Source: Sporomusa sphaeroides DSM 2875
Lineage (GTDB): Bacteria > Bacillota > Negativicutes > Sporomusales > Sporomusaceae
NCBI RefSeq assembly: GCF_001941975.2
Contig: NZ_CP146991.1
Location: 4,891,501-4,955,500 of the forward strand
DNA: 64,000 nt
Direction of reading: 5' to 3'
In this document: positions 42,066-51,236 of the stretch, one piece after another
Layout of the letters: every line of letters starts with the position of its first letter
How positions within the stretch are numbered: the first letter of the stretch is position 1
Notes under the pieces: generated by a model
The model's database searches: none
What the model was told of the DNA's origin: nothing
The model's input: only the letters and a program-made list of their open reading frames with translations
Made by a program: the position numbers and the translations under genes

Positions 42066-43215
42066 GAATGAATCCTCCCTGAGCGGCAATTTCGCGAATG
42101 GCGGCAAGCGCCTGCTCAATTTCTTGTTGTGTATTGAAATATCCCGGACTTAGGCGCACAGTGCCGGTCTCGAGCGTACCGATGGTTTTATGCGCCCAGG
42201 GTGCGCAATGTAAGCCGGAACGGCAGGCAATGGCATACTGCTGGTCAAGCAGGTGCGCTATCTGCCCACTGTCCTGCCCTTTCAGGGTAAACGAAACCAC
42301 TGCCGTCCGTCCTAAAAGATCAAGCCTGCCATAGACACTGGCTGCCGGTATTGCCAGCAAGCCTGCCAGTAATTGTCCGGTCAGCTCCATTTCTTTCGCC
42401 CGGATAGCAGCCTGACCGGTTTGCAGAATAAATTGCACTCCGGCATTAAGTCCGGCAATACCAGGTGTATTGGGTGTACCACTTTCCAAGCTGTCAGGCA
42501 TAAACTCCGGCTGCAAATCAGATTCAGACAAGCTGCCGGTACCGCCAACCCTCAGCGGCCGTACGGTAATAGCCTCATGGATATACAAGCCGCCTGTCCC
42601 TTGCGGGCCAAGCAACCCTTTATGCCCGCTAAAAGCCAGGATATCAATCCCCATATCTGCTACATGGATATCCTCCACACCGGCGGTTTGTGCCGCATCA
42701 ACCACCAGCGCAACACCTTGCTCTTTTGTTAGTTTACCTACCTCGGCAACCGGCATAATAGTACCGGTAACATTAGAGGCGTGGGTCATCACCACCGCTT
42801 TCGGCTTTTGCCTGATGGCTGCTGCCATTGCCTGCATATCAAGCTGCCCGGTCGAATCACAGGGAATTACATGAATCGTTACCCCTCGCGACTGGGCAAG
42901 CCGAAGCGTTCTGGCTACAGCATTATGCTCCATGGATGTAGTCACAATGCTGTCACCCGGATCTGCCAATCCCATAACCGCCATACTGATGGCATCGGTA
43001 GCATTATAGGTAAAGACCAGTTGATTGGCATCGGCAATGCCAAATAGCTCCGCTAAAGCTTCGCGGGTTTCATATAATAACAAGCTGGCCGCCCGCGCCA
43101 TGCCATGTCCGCCACGTCCGGGATTAGCCCCCCTTGTTCGCAGGCACTGATCTACCGCCTGATACACACTTTCCGGTTTAGGCCACGTCGTAGCGGCATT
43201 ATCAAGATATATCAC
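42046..43215 (-). CDS. Class V aminotransferase / cysteine desulfurase-like enzyme
   Basis: PLP enzyme of 389 residues in the NifS/SufS superfamily. It starts VIYLDNAATTWPKPESVYQAV. PLP-site motifs are MEHNAVART, VDAAQTAGV and the lysine in LAFSGHKGLLGPQGTG. The C-terminal CRSGLHCAPWAH contains the cysteine expected for sulfur transfer. The longest frame extends into hydF; a GTG at 43215 gives the family N-terminus and lies 15 bases after the hydF stop. The neighbourhood suggests sulfur supply for the iron-sulfur enzyme HydF, an inference. Confidence 0.9.
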   Translation of the reverse strand: MIYLDNAATTWPKPESVYQAVDQCLRTRGANPGRGGHGMARAASLLLYETREALAELFGIADANQLVFTYNATDAISMAVMGLADPGDSIVTTSMEHNAVARTLRLAQSRGVTIHVIPCDSTGQLDMQAMAAAIRQKPKAVVMTHASNVTGTIMPVAEVGKLTKEQGVALVVDAAQTAGVEDIHVADMGIDILAFSGHKGLLGPQGTGGLYIHEAITVRPLRVGGTGSLSESDLQPEFMPDSLESGTPNTPGIAGLNAGVQFILQTGQAAIRAKEMELTGQLLAGLLAIPAASVYGRLDLLGRTAVVSFTLKGQDSGQIAHLLDQQYAIACRSGLHCAPWAHKTIGTLETGTVRLSPGYFNTQQEIEQALAAIREIAAQGGFIHERDFS

Positions 43216-43229
43216 AATTCGTTCAGCCC

Positions 43230-44453
43230 CTACTCTGTCAAAATCATTTGTGCCAGCGGAAAAGGCGCAAGCGCCCGGTGCAAGATGCCATGAAGGTGAG
43301 CAATCAACAAGCCGTAATTTACTATTGGCACCCCTGCTTCTCTGGCCGTAGCCAAACGATACAGCATTTCCCGGCGATTGAGCATACATCCGCCACAATG
43401 TACAATCAATTTATATTTTGTCAAATCCGGCGGAAAAGTCCCGCCAGACACCCATTCAAATTCCAGTTCGCCACCGACATTCTGTCTAAGCCAGCGAGGA
43501 ATTTTCATTTTCCCGATATCGTCAGCCTGACGGTGATGGGTACAGCCTTCCGCTATGAGCACCTTATCGCCCGGCTCCAGACTGTCAATGGCTTTAGCAC
43601 CCGTTACCAGGGTTTCCAGGTCACCTTTATGACGCGCCAGGAGAATCGAAAATGAGGTTAGCATCACACCCGGCGGCGTATCTGCGCCTACTTTCATAAA
43701 TTCCTGCGAATCAGTAACCACCAAATGCGGCGGCTGCTTTAAACCCGCTAATGCTTCTTTGAGCTCGCGTTCCTTAACCACAACAGCACAGGCGTCATTG
43801 TCCAAAATATCCCGGATGGTCTGCACCTGCGGTAAAATCAAGCGCCCTTTAGGCGCTGCCAAATCAATGGGAACAACCAAAACGACAGTGTCTCCCGGTG
43901 AAACCAAATCACCAATCAGCGGCGGCCCTTCCCAATCATCAGGAGCCAGCTTAATCATGAGACGTTTTAGTTCCTCAATTCCCTGACCGGTTTTGGCACT
44001 AATGCCAATCAACGGCACATCTATCTCGACACTCCACTGTGCCAGCTGCTCCGGACTTATTGACAGCAAATCACTTTTATTGATTACACCGGCAATCGGC
44101 AATTTACGTTTTCTGATTGCTTTAACAAGCTCTTTTTCAAACTCTGTCACACCTTGTTCCGGCTCAATTACCATAACTGCCAAATCGGTTTTATTAAGCA
44201 CTTGCATGGTTCGTTCTACCCGCAGTGCACCTAAATCTCCCACATCATCAATACCGGCTGTGTCAATAATCATGACCGGACCAATCGGCAATATTTCCAT
44301 GGCTTTATATACCGGATCAGTGGTAGTGCCTGGCACATCAGAAACCAGAGCAATATCCTGACTGGTAAGAGCGTTGATTAAACTGGACTTACCGGCATTT
44401 CGCCGGCCAAAGATGGCAATATGCAGCCGGGAACCTTTCGGTGTTTCTTCCAT
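43230..44453 (-). CDS. hydF: [FeFe]-hydrogenase H-cluster maturation GTPase HydF
   Basis: Scaffold on which the diiron H-cluster subsite is assembled, 407 residues. The N-terminal GTPase domain has GRRNAGKSSL, DTAGIDD and NKSD. The C-terminal iron-sulfur domain has EGCTHHRQ and VHCGGCMLNRREM, the CxHx(n)HCxxC ligand set. All key residues are present. hydE and hydG are not in the window, so the maturation genes are split in this genome or lie further off. aspA is 11 bases upstream. Confidence 0.95.
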   Translation of the reverse strand: MEETPKGSRLHIAIFGRRNAGKSSLINALTSQDIALVSDVPGTTTDPVYKAMEILPIGPVMIIDTAGIDDVGDLGALRVERTMQVLNKTDLAVMVIEPEQGVTEFEKELVKAIRKRKLPIAGVINKSDLLSISPEQLAQWSVEIDVPLIGISAKTGQGIEELKRLMIKLAPDDWEGPPLIGDLVSPGDTVVLVVPIDLAAPKGRLILPQVQTIRDILDNDACAVVVKERELKEALAGLKQPPHLVVTDSQEFMKVGADTPPGVMLTSFSILLARHKGDLETLVTGAKAIDSLEPGDKVLIAEGCTHHRQADDIGKMKIPRWLRQNVGGELEFEWVSGGTFPPDLTKYKLIVHCGGCMLNRREMLYRLATAREAGVPIVNYGLLIAHLHGILHRALAPFPLAQMILTE

Positions 44454-44464
44454 ATTATTTCCCC

Positions 44465-45868
44465 CTATTTTCGTGCTCCGGCAATACCCGGTCTAGTCAT
44501 AGCCCGCGGGTCCAGGATGGCGTCAAGCTGTTGTTCAGACAATACGGCCAGTTCAATGGCGGCTTGCCGCACTGTTATTTTTCCCTCCATGGCTCTGCGC
44601 GCCACCTTAGATGCCAAATCATAACCAATATGCGGCACCAGTGCTGTTACGCTAACCTGGCTGTTATGCAATAAGTTTTGACAGCGTTCGACCTCTGCCG
44701 TTATTCCCTGTACACAAAATTCATTGACAACTTTTACAGTATTCTTTAAGATGGTCAGACTTTCCAACAGATGATGCGCAATAAGTGGCATAAATGGGTT
44801 CAGTTCAAGCTGACCTGATTGTGCCGCCATAGCAATGGCCATATCGGAGGCCATAACATGAAAGACAGTTTGGTTAACAGCTTCCGGGATTATCGGGTTA
44901 ACTTTGCCAGGCATGATGGAAGACCCGGCCTGCCGTTCAGGCAGTCGTATCTCACCCAAACCGGCACATGGTCCTGATGACATTAATCTAAAATCATGCG
45001 CCATTTTACCTAAATTGACAGCCAACGCTTTTAGCAGCCCGGATACTTCCACAAATACATCAGCATTTTGAATAACATCAATCATGTTTTCCGCTCTGGC
45101 TACGCCCACACCGGCATACTGCCGTACCCGTTCATTAACCATAAATAAATATTTCTTATCCGCATTGAGCCCGGTACCAATGGCAGTACCACCTAAACCA
45201 ACCTGACGCAGTCGTTCCTCAACTTTGTACAAGCGCCAGCGGTCACGGGCGATTGCACTGGCATAGGCACTAAACTCCTGTCCTAACATAACCGGCACAG
45301 CATCCTGCATTTCCGTTCGGCCAACCTTGATAATTCCGGCAAACTCGGCTTCTTTGGCCTGCAGCGCCTCTTGCAACGCTGCACAACCATCGCTCAAAGG
45401 CTTCAGCAGCCAAATGGCGGCAATTCTGAGGGCTGTCGGATAAACATCATTGGTAGACTGATGCATGTTAACATGATTAAGGGGGTGAATCAGCGAATAA
45501 TTGCCGCGCTGCCCGCCCAGAAATTCGATAGCCCGGTTTGCCAGCACTTCATTGACATTCATGTTTGTCGAAGTTCCTGCCCCTCCCTGTAACGCATCAA
45601 CGACAAACTGTTCCTCCCACTGTCCGTCCATAACCTCATCTGCTGCTAAGGCTATCGCGTGGGCCTTATCATTCGGTAAATACCCCAGTTCGGCATTAAC
45701 CTCAGCCGCTGCTTTTTTGATTAGCGCAATGGCTTTAATCAGCACTACCGATACTTTATAACCGGAGAGAGGAAAATTTTCTATTGCCCGCAAGGTATGA
45801 ATACCATAATATACGTCTGCCGGCACTTCCCGCTCACCCAGCAAATCTTTTTCCAGGCGCATCCTCAC
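44465..45868 (-). CDS. aspA: Aspartate ammonia-lyase
   Basis: Converts aspartate to fumarate and ammonia, 467 residues. N-terminal VPADVYYGIHTLRAIENFP and the fumarase/aspartase signature GSSIMPGKVNP are present. TNDVYPTALRIA and QAGLELNPFMP-like segments (here SGQLELNPFMPL) favour aspartase. It is 11 bases upstream of hydF. Aspartase genes are known next to hyd maturation genes in several anaerobes, so a link to H-cluster assembly is possible. Confidence 0.93.
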   Translation of the reverse strand: MRMRLEKDLLGEREVPADVYYGIHTLRAIENFPLSGYKVSVVLIKAIALIKKAAAEVNAELGYLPNDKAHAIALAADEVMDGQWEEQFVVDALQGGAGTSTNMNVNEVLANRAIEFLGGQRGNYSLIHPLNHVNMHQSTNDVYPTALRIAAIWLLKPLSDGCAALQEALQAKEAEFAGIIKVGRTEMQDAVPVMLGQEFSAYASAIARDRWRLYKVEERLRQVGLGGTAIGTGLNADKKYLFMVNERVRQYAGVGVARAENMIDVIQNADVFVEVSGLLKALAVNLGKMAHDFRLMSSGPCAGLGEIRLPERQAGSSIMPGKVNPIIPEAVNQTVFHVMASDMAIAMAAQSGQLELNPFMPLIAHHLLESLTILKNTVKVVNEFCVQGITAEVERCQNLLHNSQVSVTALVPHIGYDLASKVARRAMEGKITVRQAAIELAVLSEQQLDAILDPRAMTRPGIAGARK

Positions 45869-45898
45869 GCACCTCCGTCACCAAGAATCCCTTGCTAA

Positions 45899-45914
45899 TG
45901 TTTCACGTGAAACA
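45899..45914. promoter_or_regulatory. parS centromere site (perfect consensus)
   Basis: TGTTTCACGTGAAACA, a perfect 16-base palindrome identical to the ParB/Spo0J binding site of Bacillus and relatives. It lies 50 bases downstream of the parB stop codon. Confidence 0.96.
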
Positions 45915-45963
45915 TCTACAGCACCAGCCACTACTATGCCGCTACCGTAATTTGGCCTAACTG

Positions 45964-46875
45964 CTACACAATTAATTGTCCATGAAATTTAGAACCAGCT
46001 ACTTCCTGACGAGTAGATAGCATTTCCATAATGCGTTCTAAATCTTCATTGGAATAGTACTCAATTTCAATCTTGCTTTTTAATTTGCCGGGTTTAATTC
46101 TAACTTGTGTACCAAGTAATACTTTTAATCGGTCCTCAAATTCATTCATGAAGAATTGATCTTCCTGTATCTCCTGCTTTGGCTCAGCCGGTTTTACCGG
46201 ACGGCGAGCTGCCAGGCGGCGTACCAACTCTTCAGCGTCACGCGCCGAAAGATCCTCTTCCATAATTTGATTAGCCGCATCTAGTTGAAGTTCCGGATTT
46301 TCTAAAGCAAGCAGCGGGCGAGCCTGTCCCATATTTAATGTTCCACGTGAAACAAAACTCTGCACTTCAGGATGAAGCTTGAGTAATCTAACGGTATTGG
46401 CAATCATTGAGCGACTGCGCCCAATTCTTTGCGCCACCTCTTCCTGGGTGAGGCCAAATTCCTCCATCAGGCTGCGGAAAGCCATAGCTTCTTCAATTGC
46501 ATTCAGGTCACGGCGTTGAAGATTTTCAATAAGCGCTATTTCCATCATTTCCGCATCGGTATATTCACGTACCACTGCCGGAATCATTTTCAATCCGGCT
46601 ATTTGGGAGGCGCGCCACCGCCGTTCACCGGCCACCAGTTCATAGCCGCTAAGGGTCTTTCTCACTACTACCGGCTGAATAACCCCATGCTGCTTAATTG
46701 ACTGCGCCAGTTCTGCCAATGCTTCTTCATCAAAATCCCGCCGGGGTTGATGCAGGTTGGGAGTAATATCTTTGATTGCAATCTCATTCACCGGTTCGTT
46801 AGTATCTATAGCCTGCGCTGCATCAGGTGCAGCAAATAAGGCATCCAGCCCTCTACCCAATCCACGTTTACTCAT
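45964..46875 (-). CDS. parB: Chromosome partitioning protein ParB (Spo0J)
   Basis: CTP-dependent clamp that loads at parS and organises the origin, 303 residues. N-terminal KRGLGRGLDALF is the ParA-stimulating motif. The CTP-binding segment contains ELVAGERRWRASQIAGL and EIALIENLQRRDLN, followed by the helix-turn-helix TQEEVAQRIGRSRSMIANTVRLL. The ATG at 46875 has GAGGTG eight bases upstream and overlaps the parA stop. A second parS-like site lies inside the gene. Confidence 0.97.
   Translation of the reverse strand: MSKRGLGRGLDALFAAPDAAQAIDTNEPVNEIAIKDITPNLHQPRRDFDEEALAELAQSIKQHGVIQPVVVRKTLSGYELVAGERRWRASQIAGLKMIPAVVREYTDAEMMEIALIENLQRRDLNAIEEAMAFRSLMEEFGLTQEEVAQRIGRSRSMIANTVRLLKLHPEVQSFVSRGTLNMGQARPLLALENPELQLDAANQIMEEDLSARDAEELVRRLAARRPVKPAEPKQEIQEDQFFMNEFEDRLKVLLGTQVRIKPGKLKSKIEIEYYSNEDLERIMEMLSTRQEVAGSKFHGQLIV
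46339..46354. promoter_or_regulatory. parS site inside parB (one mismatch)
   Basis: TGTTCCACGTGAAACA differs from consensus parS only at the fifth base. parS sites within parB are known in other bacteria, for example in B. subtilis spo0J. Confidence 0.88.
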
Positions 46876-47629
46876 CACCAATCACCTCACGTGCTAAATC
46901 AAAATAGACTTCCGTCCCTTTTGATTTAGGATCATATTTTATCACCGGTTGCCCATGGCTGGGAGCCTCGCTTAAGCGAACATTTCTCGGCACAATGGTT
47001 TGATACACCTTATGCCGGAAATGATTTTTCACCTCGTCAACAACCTGAATCGACAAATTAGTCCGGGCATCAAACATGGTAAGTACGACCCCTTCCAGGG
47101 TAAGCACCGGATTGAGATTTTTCTGGACCAAACTAACGGTATTCATTAGCTGGGTCAACCCCTCCAAAGCATAAAATTCGCATTGAATGGGTACAAGCAC
47201 AGAATTAGCTGCTGTCAACGAGTTGATGGTAAGCAGGCCTAACGAAGGTGGACAATCAATTAATACATAGTCATAAGCAAACTTAGCCTTATCAAGTGCC
47301 CGCTTAAGTTTTCCCTCCCGTGACATCATTGATACCAGTTCAATTTCTGCACCGGCTAATTGAATGGTAGCCGGCAGTAATTTAAGCTTATCAATTTGAG
47401 TTTGGACGACAATGGATTCAACCGGAACATCATTAACCAGAGCATCATAGACACAACGTTTAATAGTCCCCTTATTGAAGCCCAACCCACTGGTAGAGTT
47501 ACCCTGGGGGTCTATATCGATAAGTAATACCTGTTTGCCCAACTCAGCCAAACAGGCCGCGAGATTGACCGCAGTCGTGGTTTTACCGACCCCGCCTTTT
47601 TGATTGGCGATAGCAATCACTTTAACCAA
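46868..47629 (-). CDS. parA: Chromosome partitioning ATPase ParA (Soj)
   Basis: Deviant Walker-type ATPase that works with ParB in origin segregation and DnaA control, 253 residues. The deviant Walker A KGGVGKTTTAVNLAA, LLIDIDPQGNSTSGLG and DCPPSLGLLT are present. The start is a TTG at 47629, seven bases after AGGTGA. The stop overlaps the parB start. Confidence 0.96.
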   Translation of the reverse strand: MVKVIAIANQKGGVGKTTTAVNLAACLAELGKQVLLIDIDPQGNSTSGLGFNKGTIKRCVYDALVNDVPVESIVVQTQIDKLKLLPATIQLAGAEIELVSMMSREGKLKRALDKAKFAYDYVLIDCPPSLGLLTINSLTAANSVLVPIQCEFYALEGLTQLMNTVSLVQKNLNPVLTLEGVVLTMFDARTNLSIQVVDEVKNHFRHKVYQTIVPRNVRLSEAPSHGQPVIKYDPKSKGTEVYFDLAREVIGDE

Positions 47630-47654
47630 GCTTTTTTCACCTCAAAATAGTGAC

Positions 47655-47800
47655 TCATCCGGCAGGGTTATGGAGTATAGCGCCGAGCATTTTTGTCGTC
47701 AGGCGCGGCGAAGGAGGCGCGCATATCGGACATATGTAAGCCGACACCAACAAAGCATGGCGGCAAAAAGGCATATACTTCATGGTCTTGCCGGATGAGG
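47655..47800. repeat. 146-base palindromic element upstream of parA
   Basis: The ends TCATCCGGCA and TGCCGGATGA are perfect inverted repeats. Inside, TATGGAGTATA faces TATACTTCATG and TTTTTGTCGTC faces GGCGGCAAAAA, so most of the element can fold into one long imperfect stem. The centre contains AAGGAGGCGCGC and CATATCGGACATATG. It has the look of a small non-autonomous repeat or structured RNA rather than a terminator. No second copy is in the window. Confidence 0.6.
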
Positions 47801-47857
47801 CAATAATTAGTTCCATCTTTTCATTCCACATATCTGCGCAATTTCCTGCCAAAAACT

Positions 47858-47901
47858 GCTGCAAAGTAGAACTTACAGTAAAGGAAGTTTTACTTTGCAG
47901 C
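47858..47901. repeat. Strong inverted repeat between parA and the methionine synthase promoter
   Basis: Seventeen-base arms, GCTGCAAAGTAGAACTT and AAGTTTTACTTTGCAGC, match except at one position, around a ten-base loop. On the minus strand TTTTT follows shortly after, so it could be a terminator-like element in the parA leader. An operator is also possible. Confidence 0.6.
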
Positions 47902-47983
47902 ATAATATTTTCTTAATATATTACATAATTAAATAGTTATGTTAATAACAAGATCGTAAACTGTTTAATCCGCTAAGTCTTAC

Positions 47984-48012
47984 TTTAACTAATCAGCAAA
48001 ATATACTATAAT
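47984..48012 (+). promoter_or_regulatory. Promoter of the methionine synthase pair
   Basis: TTTAAC (47984-47989) and TATAAT (48007-48012), 17 bases apart, 40 bases before the ATG. The leader is too short for a SAM or cobalamin riboswitch and none is seen. Confidence 0.72.
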
Positions 48013-48051
48013 GCTAATAATACCGCTTGTCGCTAAGGAGGTATCCTAAAA

Positions 48052-48741
48052 ATGCCCATGTACCACCCGCGCTTAACTACCATTGACCCTGCCGAAACCA
48101 AACGCTATGCCGGGCTCACCAGTAAATCCGATTTTTCCGCAGCTTTGCTGGCAGAAGCCTGCACGCAAGGTCAACTTTTAGCTATGCCGAAAGGGGTCTG
48201 GCAGGTTTATGTCTATGATCAGGAAGAGCATACCATCCTGTCTCCCGAGCCGCTGGTACTGACTGCCGACAGTGTGATTAAACACTTGCATGGAGCCTCC
48301 CAGGTAGCCGTAATGGCGGTAACCATCGGTCTGCCGCTGGAGCAGGAAGTTTCTAATCTATTTTCGCAAAATCAATATACCTTAGCCCTGCTGTTAGATG
48401 CTGCCGGAACAACAGCAGTTGAAACAGCTTGCGATGCTGTCTGCACTATCATCGGTCAGCATGCCGGCCGCTCAGGCCTGACAGCCGGACGCCGCTTCAG
48501 TCCTGGCTATGGCAGTTGGTCTGTCGAAGTGCAGCCTGAAATATTAAAACTAGCGACAGGTGCCAGTATTGAGCTTAGTGTCACCGACACAAAAATGCTG
48601 GTACCGCGCAAATCGGTTACTGCCATTGTTGGTCTATATCCCTACCACCAGACAGTAAACTTATCCCATCAGCAAGAACTGGCCTGTGATAAATGCGGGC
48701 AAGCCGGTTGCCACGCACGAAAGGAGACTATTAGCAAATGA
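48052..48741 (+). CDS. MetH activation-domain protein (reductive reactivation partner)
   Basis: Stand-alone protein of 229 residues resembling the C-terminal S-adenosylmethionine-binding activation domain of MetH. The landmark RRFSPGYGSWSVEVQPEILKL matches the RxxPGYpa(c)pdh-type SAM loop, followed by MLVPRKSVTAIVGLYP. A cysteine group near the C-terminus (CDKCGQAGCHA) is an added feature. GGAGGT precedes the ATG by nine bases. The stop overlaps the metH start by four bases (ATGA), so the two form one split methionine synthase. Confidence 0.88.
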   Translation: MPMYHPRLTTIDPAETKRYAGLTSKSDFSAALLAEACTQGQLLAMPKGVWQVYVYDQEEHTILSPEPLVLTADSVIKHLHGASQVAVMAVTIGLPLEQEVSNLFSQNQYTLALLLDAAGTTAVETACDAVCTIIGQHAGRSGLTAGRRFSPGYGSWSVEVQPEILKLATGASIELSVTDTKMLVPRKSVTAIVGLYPYHQTVNLSHQQELACDKCGQAGCHARKETISK

Positions 48742-51107
48742 TCGCAATTTTTGATGGTGCTATGGGTACCATGCTGCAGCAAGCAGGTTTGGAACCAGGC
48801 CAATGTCCGGAAATATGGAATATCGAAGCAGCAGCTAAGATAACGGCTATTCACCGCCAATATGTAGCAGCAGGCGCCACTATAATAGAAACAAATACCT
48901 TTGGCGCCAACCGTATCAAACTATCCCACTATGGCCTGGAGAACAAAGTCGCAGCAATAAATGCGGCCGGTGTAGCTGCCGCCCGTCAGGCAGCAGGCGC
49001 CCACGCTAAAATTGCCGGCTCTGTCGGTCCGACAGGCAAGTTTATTGCACCTTTGGGTGAACTTACTTTTGCTGACGCCTACGCGGTATATTATGAGCAG
49101 ATTAGTGCTCTGGCTCAAGCCGGGGTTGACTACATAATTATTGAAACAATTATTGATATCCAGGAGATGCGGGCAGCGCTGCTGGCAGCCAAAGCCGTTA
49201 GCCCACAACCTGTGATTTGCCAACTCTCCTTTGATGCCGACGGCCGGACAGTAACCGGTACCGACCCGCGAACGGCTGCCATTACCTTAGAAGCTTTAGG
49301 TGCAAGCGTTATCGGCGCCAACTGCTCTTTGGGACCGGCACAGCTGTTGCCGGTGGTGGAAATATTGGCACAAGCCTGCTCTCTCCCCATCAGTGTACAG
49401 CCTAACGCCGGCATGCCTGAACTGGTCAACGGTCAAACGGTATTCCCGATGTCGGCAGAAGAAATGGCCGTCTGGGTACCTAAACTGGCTGCTGCCGGTG
49501 CCAGTTACATTGGCGGCTGCTGCGGCACTACCCCTGCGCACATACAGGCCATTCGCCAAACGGCTGATAAGCTGACAACCACGCCGGCCAAACAGAGTCA
49601 GACCTTCACCGCACTAACCAGCCGCACCCGTACGGTATACCTTGGCCCCCAGGTTTCACCGGTAATAATCGGTGAAAGAATTAATCCCACAGGCCGCAAA
49701 GCCCTGGCGGCTGAGATCAAGGCCGGTAGTTTTGTCACCGTAAAAAAAGAAGCACTGGCACAAATCAAGGCCGGTGCCGGTATTTTAGATGTCAATATGG
49801 GTGTACCCGGTATTGATCAGGTACTTGTCATGAAACAGGCTATCGAAGATTTATCGGCCTTGGTCGATGTGCCCCTGGCTATTGATACCACCGACCCGGC
49901 AGCGCTGGAAGCCGGACTAAAAGCTTATCCCGGCCGGGCGCTGATTAATTCCGTCAGCGCCGAGACCGAACGCTTAGATACCTTCCTGCCACTTGCCAAA
50001 AAATACGGCGCAGCTGTTTTATGTCTGCCGCTATCAGATATCGGTGTACCAAAAACCGCAGCCGAACGCATAAAAATAGCCAGGCAAATTATTCAGCAGG
50101 CGGAGGAGCATGGACTAAACCGCCAGGATCTGCTGCTGGATGCTTTGGTTATGACGGTGGCAACAGACTCCCAGGCTGCGGCTGAAACGCTGTTAACCCT
50201 GAAATTATATCGCGAACAACTCGGCTGCCCGGCAGTCATGGGACTCAGTAATGTCTCCTTCGGCCTGCCGCGGCGTGATGTAATGAATGCCGCCTTTTGC
50301 GCTATGGCGTTAGATGCCGGGCTTGATGCCCCCATTCTCAATCCTTTTGATCCGTTAATGCAAGACATCTGGTCGGCTGCGGTGGCTTTAGGGGGACGCA
50401 ACCGCCAGGCGGTGGCCGAATACAGCAAAAAATATGTGAATATGCCCGCTCAGGCGCCGGAGTCTGCCACAACTGCCCCTGATATCTTAACGCAAATTCG
50501 CCAAACAGTAATCAATGGCGAAACAACAGGAGTAGCGCCGCTGATCCGCCAGGCCTTAGCCGAAAATCATAGCCCGCTTGCCATTACCGAGCAGGCACTG
50601 ACAGCTGCAATGAACGAGGTCGGGCAAGCCTTCGGGCAGGGGCGTTGCTTCCTGCCGCAGGTACTCTTATCGGCTGAAACCATGCGCACGGCTTTTACCA
50701 CGATTAAAGAGGTACTCCCCTCCCATACCACCCAAAGCCTGGGTACGGTAGTACTGGCCACAGTAAAAGGAGATATTCATGACCTGGGAAAAAATATTGT
50801 TGCCGCATTATTAGAGAACAATGGCTTTACAGTCATTGATTTAGGTAAAGATGTTACTGCCGAAACCATTGTTGATGCCGCCCGGAACCATCAGGCCCAT
50901 ATCGTCGGTTTATGCGCCCTGATGACCACCACCTTGCCGCAAGTCGATGCCACCATTACCGCGCTCAAGGCTGACGGCTTCCCCGGTCAAACCATAGTAG
51001 GCGGTGCTGTACTTACCGAAAGTTATGCCCGGCAGGCCGGAGCCGATGCTTACGCGGCCAACGGCGTAGCGGCGGTGAATATTGCTAAACAACTGCTTGG
51101 CTGTTAA
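48738..51107 (+). CDS. metH: Cobalamin-dependent methionine synthase MetH, lacking activation domain
   Basis: 789 residues: homocysteine-binding barrel (1-280) with zinc cysteines in GANCSLGP and IGGCCGTTPAH; pterin (methyltetrahydrofolate) domain (about 300-560) with GERINPTGRKA; B12 cap (about 580-660); and B12 domain with the base-off ligand motif DIHDLG (about 680). The C-terminal activation domain of E. coli MetH is absent and is supplied by the preceding gene. It transfers methyl from methyltetrahydrofolate to homocysteine. Such short MetH forms are common in anaerobes. Confidence 0.95.
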   Translation: MIAIFDGAMGTMLQQAGLEPGQCPEIWNIEAAAKITAIHRQYVAAGATIIETNTFGANRIKLSHYGLENKVAAINAAGVAAARQAAGAHAKIAGSVGPTGKFIAPLGELTFADAYAVYYEQISALAQAGVDYIIIETIIDIQEMRAALLAAKAVSPQPVICQLSFDADGRTVTGTDPRTAAITLEALGASVIGANCSLGPAQLLPVVEILAQACSLPISVQPNAGMPELVNGQTVFPMSAEEMAVWVPKLAAAGASYIGGCCGTTPAHIQAIRQTADKLTTTPAKQSQTFTALTSRTRTVYLGPQVSPVIIGERINPTGRKALAAEIKAGSFVTVKKEALAQIKAGAGILDVNMGVPGIDQVLVMKQAIEDLSALVDVPLAIDTTDPAALEAGLKAYPGRALINSVSAETERLDTFLPLAKKYGAAVLCLPLSDIGVPKTAAERIKIARQIIQQAEEHGLNRQDLLLDALVMTVATDSQAAAETLLTLKLYREQLGCPAVMGLSNVSFGLPRRDVMNAAFCAMALDAGLDAPILNPFDPLMQDIWSAAVALGGRNRQAVAEYSKKYVNMPAQAPESATTAPDILTQIRQTVINGETTGVAPLIRQALAENHSPLAITEQALTAAMNEVGQAFGQGRCFLPQVLLSAETMRTAFTTIKEVLPSHTTQSLGTVVLATVKGDIHDLGKNIVAALLENNGFTVIDLGKDVTAETIVDAARNHQAHIVGLCALMTTTLPQVDATITALKADGFPGQTIVGGAVLTESYARQAGADAYAANGVAAVNIAKQLLGC

Positions 51108-51116
51108 GCCAAGCAG
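51093..51116 (+). terminator. Hairpin spanning the metH stop codon
   Basis: A perfect ten-pair stem (51093-51102 with 51107-51116) with a GTTA loop that includes part of the stop codon. No T run follows, so termination is uncertain; it may stabilise the 3' end. Confidence 0.45.
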
Positions 51117-51236
51117 CCACCCCGGGCCTTTGGCTTTGCCCAATATCAGCAAATCCGGGAATACAAGAAGAACGGTTTTACTTTTGGCATTGCCCCAAAA
51201 GTAACAAAAAGTCTAGGCCTGAAGCCTCCAAAAGCT

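Noticed and set aside
47902-48051. SAM or cobalamin riboswitch before the methionine synthase pair
   Set aside because: The promoter lies only 40 bases before the start codon, too short for an aptamer, and no conserved blocks are present.
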